The translations under genes and the position numbers were made by a program. Below, in pieces: positions 1-7,301 of a DNA stretch of 9,855 nucleotides. This stretch comes from Bacteroidales bacterium (lineage in GTDB: Bacteria; Bacteroidota; Bacteroidia; Bacteroidales; VadinHA17). The stretch's first letter is position 1; each line of letters begins with the position of its first letter. The notes beneath the pieces were generated by a model. That model saw nothing but the letters and a program-made list of their open reading frames with translations, was not told where the DNA came from and did no database searches. Location of the stretch: assembly GCA_022615595.1 (NCBI GenBank), contig JAKEGI010000186.1:1-9855 (forward strand). Reading direction: 5' to 3'.

Positions 1-855
1 CCTGACAGAGCCATGGCCATTGAAGATCCTGCAAAATATAAGAATTACATAAACACACTCTCGGAGGTCTCCGGCACGGACATAACAAGTTTCCGGATGC
101 TGACCGAAGCTCTCCGGAAAAGACAGCAGTTCTTTGCCGAAGCCGGCTGCAGGCTGAGTGACCATGGCATCGAGCAGTTTTATGCCGATGACTATACGGC
201 TCATGAAATCGATTCAATCTTTGTGCGTGTGATAACTGGCAGAACACCCGATGCCGGAGAGATGTCAAAATTCAAGTCAGCTCTCCTCCATGAACTGGCT
301 GTTATGGACTGGGAGAAGGGATGGACACAGCAGTTCCACTACGGTGCCATCAGGAATAACAACAGCAGGATGCTTGGAATACTGGGACCTGACACGGGGT
401 ATGACTCCATGGGCGACTTCACGGTCTCAAAAACACTGGCAAGGTTCCTCGATAACCTGGAAAAGGAGGGGAAACTGGCAAAAACAATACTTTATAACCA
501 TAATCCCCGCGACAATGACCTTATAGCAACCATGACCGGCAATTTCCAGGACGGCTCGGTGGCGGGAAAGATACAGTTTGGCTCCGGATGGTGGTTCCTC
601 GATCAGGAAGCAGGTATGATCAGCCAGATAAACAGCCTCTCGCTGATGGGCCTCCTCAGCAGGTTCGTTGGAATGCTTACCGATTCACGCAGCTTCGTCT
701 CCTATCCACGGCATGAGTACTTCCGGAGGATACTCTGCAACCTGATAGGTGACGATATTGAAAAGGGCAAGCTTCCGGCATCAGAGATTGACACAATAGG
801 GAAAATGGTTGAGAATATCTCTTATTTCAATGCAAAGAACTATTTTGGATTCTGA
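1..855 (+). CDS. uxaC: Uronate isomerase (glucuronate/galacturonate isomerase), C-terminal part, 5' truncated by the window edge
   Basis: Cytoplasmic enzyme of the amidohydrolase-like UxaC family. It interconverts D-glucuronate and D-fructuronate (and D-galacturonate and D-tagaturonate), the first step of hexuronate breakdown. The frame is open from base 1, so the ATG at 13 is an internal methionine and not the start. 284 codons are visible, while the family is usually about 470 residues, so roughly the first 185, including the N-terminal metal-binding HxH region, lie off the left edge. Family blocks I recognise against E. coli UxaC are QFHYGAIRNNN (about 331-363), NPRDND, QFGSGWWF and the very conserved LLSRFVGMLTDSRSF followed by HEYFRRILC near the C-terminus. 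The gene ends with TGA at 853-855, 15 bases before eda. It is the first visible gene of a hexuronate operon. Family assignment is near certain; preference for glucuronate over galacturonate cannot be read, though the neighbouring uxuB favours glucuronate. Confidence 0.96.
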   Translation, partial: PDRAMAIEDPAKYKNYINTLSEVSGTDITSFRMLTEALRKRQQFFAEAGCRLSDHGIEQFYADDYTAHEIDSIFVRVITGRTPDAGEMSKFKSALLHELAVMDWEKGWTQQFHYGAIRNNNSRMLGILGPDTGYDSMGDFTVSKTLARFLDNLEKEGKLAKTILYNHNPRDNDLIATMTGNFQDGSVAGKIQFGSGWWFLDQEAGMISQINSLSLMGLLSRFVGMLTDSRSFVSYPRHEYFRRILCNLIGDDIEKGKLPASEIDTIGKMVENISYFNAKNYFGF

Positions 856-870
856 ACGAATAAACAGACT

Positions 871-1557
871 ATGGCAAGATTCACAAGGATAGATGCGGTA
901 ATCGCAATGAGGGAGACAGGACTTGTTCCTCTCTTCTACCATCATGATGCAGAGATATGCAAGGAGGTAATAGGTGCCTGCCACCGCGGAGGGGCAACGG
1001 TCTTCGAATTCACAAACAGGGGTGACTTCGCCCATGAAGTGTTCGCCGAGGTGAGGAAGTGGGCCACAAAAGAGTGTCCTGGACTGTCCCTCGGAGCAGG
1101 GTCAGTGACTGACGCAGCTACTGCTTCAATTTACATGCAGATGGGAGCTGACTTCATTGTCTCGCCTGTATTTAATCCGGAAGTTGCCAGGACATGCAAC
1201 AGGAGAAAGGTTCTCTGGATCCCGGGATGCGGAACACTGACAGAGATATCAAATGCCGAGGAGCTGGGAGCTGAGATTGTGAAGATCTTCCCCGGAACAG
1301 CCGTTGGCGGACCCGACTTTGTTAAAGCAGTGAAGGGCCCCTGCCCCTGGACAAGCATCATGCCGACAGGTGGAGTGGAACCGGAGGAGGAAAACCTCGC
1401 CAGGTGGTTCAAAGCCGGGGTGACATGCGTGGGGATGGGATCTGCCCTTATAACTGAGACAATTATAAAGGGAAAGGAATGGGCATCACTCACACTAAAG
1501 GTAAAGACAACCATTGAAACAATAGCCAAACTAAAAACCAAGTCCTCGGGACGATGA
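871..1557 (+). CDS. eda: KDPG / 4-hydroxy-2-oxoglutarate aldolase
   Basis: Class I aldolase that splits 2-keto-3-deoxy-6-phosphogluconate into pyruvate and glyceraldehyde 3-phosphate; some relatives also act on 4-hydroxy-2-oxoglutarate. It is the last step of the hexuronate pathway and feeds glycolysis. The 228-residue protein is a complete single TIM barrel, slightly longer than E. coli Eda (213). Visible active-site residues are E46 and R50 in VFEFTNR, the IVSP strand at 96-99, the Schiff-base lysine K138 in EIVKIFPG, and the phosphate-binding PTGGV at 165-169. The segment PGCGTLTE (118-125) replaces the PGxxTPTE seen in many proteobacterial members. The start at 871 is the first ATG after uxaC; its upstream sequence is A-rich with no Shine-Dalgarno motif. 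The stop overlaps the start of the transporter gene in an ATGA, so the two are probably translationally coupled. KDPG is the expected substrate from context, but KDPGal would be chemically similar. Confidence 0.92.
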   Translation: MARFTRIDAVIAMRETGLVPLFYHHDAEICKEVIGACHRGGATVFEFTNRGDFAHEVFAEVRKWATKECPGLSLGAGSVTDAATASIYMQMGADFIVSPVFNPEVARTCNRRKVLWIPGCGTLTEISNAEELGAEIVKIFPGTAVGGPDFVKAVKGPCPWTSIMPTGGVEPEEENLARWFKAGVTCVGMGSALITETIIKGKEWASLTLKVKTTIETIAKLKTKSSGR

Positions 1558-2906
1558 ACACACTGAACAAGGTCAACGAGAAAATCGGACACTACAGATG
1601 GACCATCTGCTTCCTCCTCTTCTTTGCCACAACCATAAACTACATGGACCGGCAGGTTCTGAGCCTGCTGAAGGGAGTGCTTGAAGTAGAATTTGACTGG
1701 TCTGAATCTGACTATTCAAATATTGTAATTGCCTTCCAGCTTGTCTATGCTGTCTCCATGCTCTTTGCCGGCAGGTTCATTGACTGGCTCGGTACGAAAA
1801 AGGGTTATGCATGGTCACTGATTGTATGGTCTGTGGCTGCCATACTTCACGGTTTCTCGCGTGGAACAGCAGGTTTTATAGGTGCGCGCGCACTCCTCGG
1901 CTTCGGCGAGTCGGGTAACTTCCCCGCTGCCATAAAGACTACTGCGGAGTGGTTCCCGAAGAAAGAGAGAGCATTTGCCACCGGGATTTTCAACTCCGGG
2001 TCAAACGTAGGAGCAATCCTCGCTCCTCTCACCGTACCGTGGCTGGCAGCGAAATATGGCTGGCAGGAGGCCTTTTACATCATTGGGGCAATAGGCTTCT
2101 CATGGCTTATCTTCTGGTTCTGGCTATATGACATCCCTTCAAGGATGCTTGCTAAAGGACGTATTAAACAGAGCGAGTATGACTTCATTCACAGTGATGA
2201 CGTCGCAGCAGGAGTAGCAGCAACAGAAGGTGTGAAAAATGACCACCCTGCCGGCAAAGAGAAACTGCCATGGGTGAAACTGCTCGGATACAGGCAGACA
2301 TGGGCATTCGTTGTTGGCAAGTTCATGACAGACGGCGTCTGGTGGTTCTTTCTCTTCTGGCTGCCGGCATATCTTAAGGCACAGTTCGGTATGGAGGGCA
2401 CCTCTGTCGCTCTTCCCCTGGCCGTACTCTATTCAATGACCACCGTCGGAAGCATCGGAGGAGGATATTTCCCCGCAGTATTTATGAAAGAAGGGCGTAA
2501 TCCATATAACGCCAGGATGATAGCAATGCTGATCATAGCACTCTTCCCGCTGCTTGTGCTGAGCGCCCAGTATCTCGGGCAATCAAGTTTCTGGTATGCG
2601 GTTATTGTCATTGGCATCGGCGCTTCTGCCCACCAGGCATGGTCTGCAAACCTCTTCACAACTGTCTCGGATATGTTTCCAAAAAAGGCAGTGGGCTCTG
2701 TGATCGGTATTGGGGGCATGGCAGGCGGAGTTGGAGGAATTATCATCTCCAAATCAGCCGGACTGCTATTCGATCACTTTAAGGAGCTGGGACATATTCA
2801 GACAGGCTATACCATTATGTTTGTGTTCTGCGCACTGGCATATGTAATAGCCTGGTTTATAATGAAATCACTGGTGCCAAAATTCAAACTGATCGTAGAT
2901 CTGTAA
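1554..2906 (+). CDS. exuT: Hexuronate MFS transporter (anion:cation symporter family, ExuT-like)
   Basis: Inner-membrane permease of the major facilitator superfamily, related to E. coli ExuT and other sugar-acid proton symporters. Its likely job is uptake of glucuronate and/or galacturonate for the flanking enzymes. The 450 residues fit the usual 12-helix layout: hydrophobic segments run from about residue 16 to 190, a polar central loop covers about 196-245, and a second hydrophobic half runs to about 438. Family marks include NYMDR at 29-33 at the end of helix 1, RFIDWLGTKKGY at 74-85 in the loop after helix 2, EWFPKKERAFATGIFNSGS at 132-150, and AHQAWSANLF at 359-368 followed by DMFP, which parallels AHQALSGAL in ExuT. 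There is no cleavable signal peptide. The start overlaps the eda stop by four bases. Substrate is inferred from operon position; the family also transports galactonate, glucarate and related acids. Confidence 0.88.
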   Translation: MNTLNKVNEKIGHYRWTICFLLFFATTINYMDRQVLSLLKGVLEVEFDWSESDYSNIVIAFQLVYAVSMLFAGRFIDWLGTKKGYAWSLIVWSVAAILHGFSRGTAGFIGARALLGFGESGNFPAAIKTTAEWFPKKERAFATGIFNSGSNVGAILAPLTVPWLAAKYGWQEAFYIIGAIGFSWLIFWFWLYDIPSRMLAKGRIKQSEYDFIHSDDVAAGVAATEGVKNDHPAGKEKLPWVKLLGYRQTWAFVVGKFMTDGVWWFFLFWLPAYLKAQFGMEGTSVALPLAVLYSMTTVGSIGGGYFPAVFMKEGRNPYNARMIAMLIIALFPLLVLSAQYLGQSSFWYAVIVIGIGASAHQAWSANLFTTVSDMFPKKAVGSVIGIGGMAGGVGGIIISKSAGLLFDHFKELGHIQTGYTIMFVFCALAYVIAWFIMKSLVPKFKLIVDL

Positions 2907-2921
2907 CAAATCAAGTATATA

Positions 2922-3767
2922 ATGAATGATTTCAATGATCTGAAAGGTAAAGTGGCTGTCATTACCGGCGGCAGCGGGGTGATAGGACAGGCACTGGTAA
3001 AGGGACTCTGCGGCGCAGGTGTCAGGGTTGTGATCCTCGATGTCAGCCCTGTAAGAGGCGCAGAGACAGCCGCTGAGCTTGCCCGGAGACCTGACTGCGG
3101 GTCTGCAACCGGAATAGGCGCCGACGTGACTGACAGGGAGTCGCTGCTTAAGGCCCGTGAAGAAATAAGATCAAAGTTCGGAACAATTGATATCCTCATC
3201 AACTGTGCAGGGGGAAACAAGGCGACAGCAACCACGAAGAAGGAGAGGATCATCCCTGGTGAGATGGACCTGGAAGGCACATTCTTCAGCCTCGATATTG
3301 ATGGCTTTGACGGCGTCTTCGATCTTAATTTCAAGGGGACTGTGCTGCCGTCAATGATACTCAGTGAAGACATGGTAAGAAAGGGTAAAGGCAACATACT
3401 GAATATCTCCTCAATGAATGCCTTCAGGCCGTTGACAAAGATCCCGGCCTACTCTGCAGCCAAGGCAGCCATAAACAACTTCACGCAGTGGCTTGCCGTT
3501 CATTTCGCCCCGACAGGCGTGAGAGTGAATGCAATTGCCCCCGGCTTTCTTCTCACAAGCCAGAACCGATTCCTTCTGACAGATGAACAGACAGGCGAAA
3601 TGACACCACGCGGGGCAAAGATAATTGCGGCGACACCAATGGGCAGGTATGCCGAACCTGAAGAGCTGGTAGGCACCATGCTCTATCTGCTGTCAGAAAC
3701 CTCATCATTCGTCACCGGAGTGGTCATACCGGTTGACGGTGGATTCAGTGCCTACAGTGGAGTTTAA
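2922..3767 (+). CDS. uxuB: SDR-type fructuronate reductase (D-mannonate oxidoreductase)
   Basis: Short-chain dehydrogenase that most likely reduces D-fructuronate to D-mannonate with NAD(P)H, the step after uronate isomerase. It resembles the 278-residue UxuB/YjmF of Bacillus subtilis along its whole length, including the shared PAYSAAKA and the C-terminal VDGGFxAYSGV, and is unrelated to the long-chain polyol-dehydrogenase UxuB of E. coli. Visible SDR elements are the cofactor glycine motif TGGSGVIG (15-22), NCAGG (94-98), N136, S164, and the catalytic Y177 and K181 in YSAAK. D40 at the end of the second strand hints at NAD(H) preference, which is only an inference. The 281 residues are complete. 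It lies 15 bases after the transporter gene and is the last recognisable hexuronate gene here. Another sugar-acid dehydrogenase role is possible but the Bacillus resemblance and operon make UxuB much the best call. Confidence 0.9.
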   Translation: MNDFNDLKGKVAVITGGSGVIGQALVKGLCGAGVRVVILDVSPVRGAETAAELARRPDCGSATGIGADVTDRESLLKAREEIRSKFGTIDILINCAGGNKATATTKKERIIPGEMDLEGTFFSLDIDGFDGVFDLNFKGTVLPSMILSEDMVRKGKGNILNISSMNAFRPLTKIPAYSAAKAAINNFTQWLAVHFAPTGVRVNAIAPGFLLTSQNRFLLTDEQTGEMTPRGAKIIAATPMGRYAEPEELVGTMLYLLSETSSFVTGVVIPVDGGFSAYSGV

Positions 3768-3810
3768 CATTTAATAATCTTAATCATCAATTATTTTTTC
3801 AGAAGAGACA

Positions 3811-5091
3811 ATGAAACGTAATGTAATTGTGGCTCAGTCCGGTGGCCCATCCCCTGTCATCAACAACACACTAAGGGGTATAATCGACGCATGTAAGAGT
3901 TATCCTGACAGTTTCGGCAAGATCTATGGCGGATGGCATGGCATCGAGGGTGTGCTGAAGGAGGAGCTGCTTGACCTCTCAGCACAGGAGAGCGATGAGA
4001 TAGGCCTGTTGCGGACTACACCTGCTGCCGGAAGCATAGGGACATGCAGGTACAAGCTGAAAGATCACCAGCTGCTTGATTTTGATCGCATTGCAGAGGT
4101 GTTCAGGGCACATGATATTGGTTATTTCTTTTATATCGGGGGTAACGACTCGCAGCATACTGCCTTGAAAGTAAGCACCCTGTGCAGCAGCAAGGGCCTC
4201 GACGTGATCGCTGTCGGAGTGCCCAAGACAATTGACAATGATGTGGGCGACAGCGAGTTCCGTCTCATCGACCATACCCCCGGATATGGCTCGGTGGCAC
4301 GATACTGGGCCTGCATGATACAGAATGCCAACGAGGAGAATGCCGGATCATCACCTGCCGACCCTGTGCTGGTGATGCAGGCCATGGGCAGAAAGATCGG
4401 CTATATACCTGCTGCAGCAAGGCTGGGGGACCCTCACCGCGAGATGCCGCTGCAGATTTATATGACCGAGTCAGACGTCACCATGGAAGAGATTGCTGAC
4501 AACGTCAACGATCAGATAGCCAGGGACGGCAGATGCATGGTCGTGGTAAGCGAAGGACTGAGTGTAGGCGACATTGGTGAGAAGAAAGACTCGTTCGGAC
4601 ATACGCAGTTCGGCTCGAGCCAGCTCACAGTACAGCAGGCCGTGGTAAACTACCTGAATGCAAAAGGCATCAGGGCTGCCGGCTCCGCCAGAGGACAGGT
4701 GCCTGGAACAGACCAGCGGCACAACATGATTTATGCCTCGGTCACAGACCTTGATGAGGCCTATAACGTGGGATGCAAAGCCGTGGAGATTGCCCTGCAT
4801 GACGGCAACGGATGGATGGCTACAATACTCCGCAATGAAGGCCCGATATACAATGTCAGGTATGACAAGGTGCCTCTTGAAAAGGTGGCTCTCTCAGAAA
4901 GGACATTCCCTGTCGAATGGCTTGCCCCATCACGGTTTGACGTCACTGATGAGTTTGTCAGGTATGCCCGTCCGCTCATAGGTGACGACTGGGTTAGCAT
5001 CCCGGTCATTAATGGCATTCAGCGCTTCGCCAGGCTTAAACCGATCTTTGCCGCAAAAAAACTTCCTGAATACAAACTTCAGGGAAAATGA
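3811..5091 (+). CDS. pfp: Phosphofructokinase with pyrophosphate-dependent signature (PPi-PFK)
   Basis: Phosphofructokinase superfamily (PfkA fold), predicted to phosphorylate fructose 6-phosphate reversibly using pyrophosphate. The 426-residue protein is longer than ATP-PFK of E. coli (320), as is usual for this PPi-type clade. Visible motifs are GGPSPVINN (11-19) at the N-terminus, GGNDS (110-114), PKTIDND (138-144) with the probable catalytic base D142, MGRKIGYIPA (192-201), the SEG motif at 247-249, and RGQVPGTDQR (294-303) in the sugar-phosphate site. Two residues separate PPi from ATP enzymes in this family: the position equal to E. coli G104 is D113 here, and that equal to G124 is K139. 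Both match the PPi type. The 43-base gap from uxuB and a change of pathway suggest a separate transcription unit may begin here. Some PPi-PFKs also use sedoheptulose 7-phosphate, which would connect it to the transketolase downstream. Confidence 0.88.
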   Translation: MKRNVIVAQSGGPSPVINNTLRGIIDACKSYPDSFGKIYGGWHGIEGVLKEELLDLSAQESDEIGLLRTTPAAGSIGTCRYKLKDHQLLDFDRIAEVFRAHDIGYFFYIGGNDSQHTALKVSTLCSSKGLDVIAVGVPKTIDNDVGDSEFRLIDHTPGYGSVARYWACMIQNANEENAGSSPADPVLVMQAMGRKIGYIPAAARLGDPHREMPLQIYMTESDVTMEEIADNVNDQIARDGRCMVVVSEGLSVGDIGEKKDSFGHTQFGSSQLTVQQAVVNYLNAKGIRAAGSARGQVPGTDQRHNMIYASVTDLDEAYNVGCKAVEIALHDGNGWMATILRNEGPIYNVRYDKVPLEKVALSERTFPVEWLAPSRFDVTDEFVRYARPLIGDDWVSIPVINGIQRFARLKPIFAAKKLPEYKLQGK

Positions 5092-5102
5092 ATTCAAGAT
5101 TC

Positions 5103-5142
5103 AACAATTCAATAACTCAATAATTCAATAATTCAATAATTA
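5103..5142. repeat. AT-rich tandem octamer, about five units
   Basis: Five head-to-tail 8-base units fill most of the 58-base gap before the HAD gene: AACAATTC, AATAACTC, AATAATTC, AATAATTC and AATAATTA. A weaker copy (AAGATTC, 5096-5102) precedes them. The array ends 7 bases before the ATG at 5150, so it would lie in the leader or translation-initiation region. The middle two units are identical and their neighbours differ by one or two bases, which fits expansion by replication slippage. It encodes nothing and has no hairpin followed by T-run. Its role, if any, is unknown; an unstructured AU-rich leader would favour translation in a phylum that makes little use of Shine-Dalgarno pairing. 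Confidence 0.8.
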
Positions 5143-5149
5143 CCAAAAC

Positions 5150-6019
5150 ATGAACCTTTTAGAGGAACTGAAGCCGCAGAAGGATTTTTTTATTGGAATA
5201 GATTCTGACGGTTGTGTATTTGATACAATGGAAGTAAAGCAGAAGGAGTTTTTTATTCCCAATGCCGTAAAGCATTTCGAACTGTTCGCCATTTCCAAAT
5301 ATGTGAGAGAGACATGGGAGTTCGTCAACCTCTACTCCAAAACCAGGGGAATAAACCGTTTCCCGGCACTGGTTAAGGTGATTGACATGCTTGCCGAGCG
5401 GCCTGAGATAGCTGAGCTGGGCTTTAAACTGCCAGACATGGAGCCGCTGAGAGAATGGATAAAGAAAGAGACAAAACTGGGTAATCCGGCGTTGAAGGAA
5501 TATGTAAAGAACAATCCGCACCCTGCCCTGGAGCCTGTACTAAAATGGACGCTGGCTGTCAATGAAGACATAGGAAGGTGGCTGAAGAACACTCCTCCTT
5601 TCCCCTATGCAAGAAAGTCGATAGAGAGACTCAGCACCCTCGCCGACGCCATCGTTGTCTCACAGACACCGCATGAAGCCCTGGCCAGGGAGTGGGAAGA
5701 GCACTCGATAGATCGTTTTGTCCTGGCTATTGCCGGGCAGGAACTGGGAACGAAGACAGAGCATATCACCATGGCTGCCAAAGGGAAGTATCCTGACGAC
5801 AGGATACTTATGATCGGCGATGCACCGGGCGACTTCAGGGCAGCGCATGATAACGGAGCACTATTCTTCCCTGTTATCCCGGGTCATGAAAACAGATCAT
5901 GGAAACTATTTTTTGAAGAGGCTCTCGACAGATTCATCTCCGGCGAATACAGGGGTGAATACCAGCAACGACTGATAAGTGAGTTTGAGAAATCACTGCC
6001 TGAGAAACCATCATGGTAG
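5150..6019 (+). CDS. HAD-superfamily hydrolase, probable sugar-phosphate phosphatase of unknown substrate
   Basis: Soluble haloacid dehalogenase-type phosphatase, 289 residues, no signal peptide or membrane segment. All four HAD motifs can be seen: motif I DSDGCVFDT with nucleophile D18 and acid/base D20; motif II serine S171 in VVSQTP; motif III lysine K202 in GTKTEHI; motif IV GDAPGD with D224 and D228. About 150 residues lie between motifs I and II, far more than the core needs, so a large mostly helical C1-type cap domain is inferred there; it would set substrate choice. The start at 5150 is used because motif I follows 17 residues later and upstream is repeat DNA. The gene is followed after 15 bases by the LarA-like gene, so the two are probably cotranscribed. 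I do not recognise a characterised orthologue. Neighbours suggest a phosphorylated sugar or sugar acid as substrate, but this is inference only. Confidence 0.85.
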   Translation: MNLLEELKPQKDFFIGIDSDGCVFDTMEVKQKEFFIPNAVKHFELFAISKYVRETWEFVNLYSKTRGINRFPALVKVIDMLAERPEIAELGFKLPDMEPLREWIKKETKLGNPALKEYVKNNPHPALEPVLKWTLAVNEDIGRWLKNTPPFPYARKSIERLSTLADAIVVSQTPHEALAREWEEHSIDRFVLAIAGQELGTKTEHITMAAKGKYPDDRILMIGDAPGDFRAAHDNGALFFPVIPGHENRSWKLFFEEALDRFISGEYRGEYQQRLISEFEKSLPEKPSW

Positions 6020-6034
6020 ACAAAACTGAATCAG

Positions 6035-7297
6035 ATGATATATTTTGCCAAGGGAAGCCCGGAGACCGATCTGAAAGCAGAGGATATTAGCGAGGCACTT
6101 GACACTGCACTGAGGTTCCTCAATGACAGAAAGAGAATCCTTGTTATTCCTCCTGACATAACCCGTGCACATTCAGGTGCAGGACTTATCACAGAGCTCC
6201 TGTTTAAACAGACTGGCGAAAGGATAAGGGATATCCTCCCGGCACTCGGCACGCACCTGCCGATGGAGCAGAAGGAGATATCTAAAATGTTCGGCACAGT
6301 CCCGGTGAGCCTTTTCAGGGAGCATCGCTGGCGGACAGATATTGACGAGATAGGCAGAGTCCCCTCCTCTTTCATCAAAGAGGTGACAGAGGGAAAGCTT
6401 GACTTTGACTACCCCGTTCAGGTTAACAGGCTGCTGACATCAGGGAAACACGATCTGATAATCTCTGTCGGGCAGGTTGTTCCCCATGAGGTGACAGGCA
6501 TGGCCAACTATAATAAAAATGTCTTTGTTGGATGCGGAGGCAGTGAAGCCATCAACAAGAGCCACTTCATTGGCGCCGTGCATGGCATAGAAAATATCCT
6601 TGGCACCGTTGACAACCCCGTCAGAGCTGTACTTAACAAAGCTTCAGAGATCGCAGCACCGGTTCTTCCCCTGATATACATGCTGTCAGTCGTCAGTCCT
6701 GACAGTAATGATGACATTAAGATGCGCGGGTTATACATCGGCGATGATATTGAATGTTTCAGGATGGCAGCAGACCTGTCATACAAGGTCAATTTCACTG
6801 CGATTGAAAGAAGACTGAAGAAAGTGGTTGTGTGGCTTGACCCTGAAGAGTTCAAGAGCACCTGGCTGGGCAACAAGAGCATATACCGCACCCGCATGAC
6901 AATTGCCGACGGAGGAGAGCTCGTTGTGCTTGCCCCCGGGGTGAAAACCTTTGGTGAAGATCCTGTTATAGACAGCCTCATAAGGAGATACGGTTACCGG
7001 ACCACTCCTGAGATTCTCTCTTTCGTCGATGCAAACAGTGACCTTAAGGCAAATCTGAGTGCTGCAGCCCATCTCATACACGGATCGCCGGAGAACAGAT
7101 TCAGGGTGACCTATGCTGCGCCTCATATGACCTCTTCAGAGGTGGAAGGCGTCGGGTACAGCTACGGGAAGATTGAAGAACTCATGAGGATATATGATCC
7201 TCAGCGGTTGAAGAGCGGTTACAATACCACCGCAGACGGCGAGGAGATATATTTCATCTCAAATCCTGCAACAGGTCTCTGGAGAGCGAAAGGGTGA
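6035..7297 (+). CDS. LarA-superfamily (DUF2088) nickel-pincer enzyme, probable 2-hydroxyacid racemase/epimerase
   Basis: Homologue of lactate racemase LarA, an enzyme using a nickel-pincer nucleotide (NPN) cofactor to invert the hydroxyl-bearing carbon of 2-hydroxy acids. The 420 residues match the family length. Aligned by eye to Lactiplantibacillus LarA, the functional residues are kept: D41-I-T-R44 (like DHTR), H74 in ALGTHLP (catalytic H108), H151 in VPHEVTG (H174), K161 in NYNKNV (K184, which carries the cofactor), H177 in NKSHF (H200, nickel ligand) and K281 before the following GG (K298). Surrounding sequence differs a lot from LarA, for example GTHLP for GFHRP and NYNKNVFVG for GGRKSVLPG, so lactate is not the assured substrate. 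No larB, larC or larE cofactor gene is in view. It lies 15 bases after the HAD gene and 4 bases before pdxB. A sugar-acid 2-epimerase (such as mannonate/gluconate) is a reasonable guess given the neighbourhood. Confidence 0.82.
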   Translation: MIYFAKGSPETDLKAEDISEALDTALRFLNDRKRILVIPPDITRAHSGAGLITELLFKQTGERIRDILPALGTHLPMEQKEISKMFGTVPVSLFREHRWRTDIDEIGRVPSSFIKEVTEGKLDFDYPVQVNRLLTSGKHDLIISVGQVVPHEVTGMANYNKNVFVGCGGSEAINKSHFIGAVHGIENILGTVDNPVRAVLNKASEIAAPVLPLIYMLSVVSPDSNDDIKMRGLYIGDDIECFRMAADLSYKVNFTAIERRLKKVVVWLDPEEFKSTWLGNKSIYRTRMTIADGGELVVLAPGVKTFGEDPVIDSLIRRYGYRTTPEILSFVDANSDLKANLSAAAHLIHGSPENRFRVTYAAPHMTSSEVEGVGYSYGKIEELMRIYDPQRLKSGYNTTADGEEIYFISNPATGLWRAKG

Positions 7298-7301
7298 ATA
7301 G

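Noticed and set aside
13..15. ATG at 13 as the start of uxaC
   Set aside because: The frame is open upstream to base 1 and about 185 N-terminal residues of the family are missing, so this is an internal methionine.
1131..1592. Open frame of 153 codons on the - strand across eda
   Set aside because: It lies opposite the well-supported aldolase gene and its translation shows no recognisable domain; it reflects the codon pattern of the real gene.
2807..3397. Open frame of 196 codons on the - strand across uxuB
   Set aside because: Low-complexity, serine/proline-rich translation opposite a clear SDR gene; shadow frame.
3773..3799. A/T-only hairpin with T-run after uxuB as a rho-independent terminator
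   Set aside because: Six A-T pairs with an 11-base loop and no G-C pair would be too unstable; mentioned only as part of a possible unit boundary.
5063..5085. Hairpin TTCCTGAA / TTCAGGGA at the end of the PFK gene
   Set aside because: It is inside the coding sequence, includes a G-U pair, and on the + strand is followed by AAAATG with no T-run. Read on the - strand it meets a T-run, but no - strand gene ends there.
6508..6981. Open frame of 157 codons on the - strand across the LarA-like gene
   Set aside because: Serine-rich translation without domain features, opposite a gene with conserved active-site residues.
6035..7297. Naming the gene larA (lactate racemase)
   Set aside because: Catalytic and cofactor residues match, but the surrounding sequence and gene context differ, and the superfamily has several substrates; only a superfamily call is supported.
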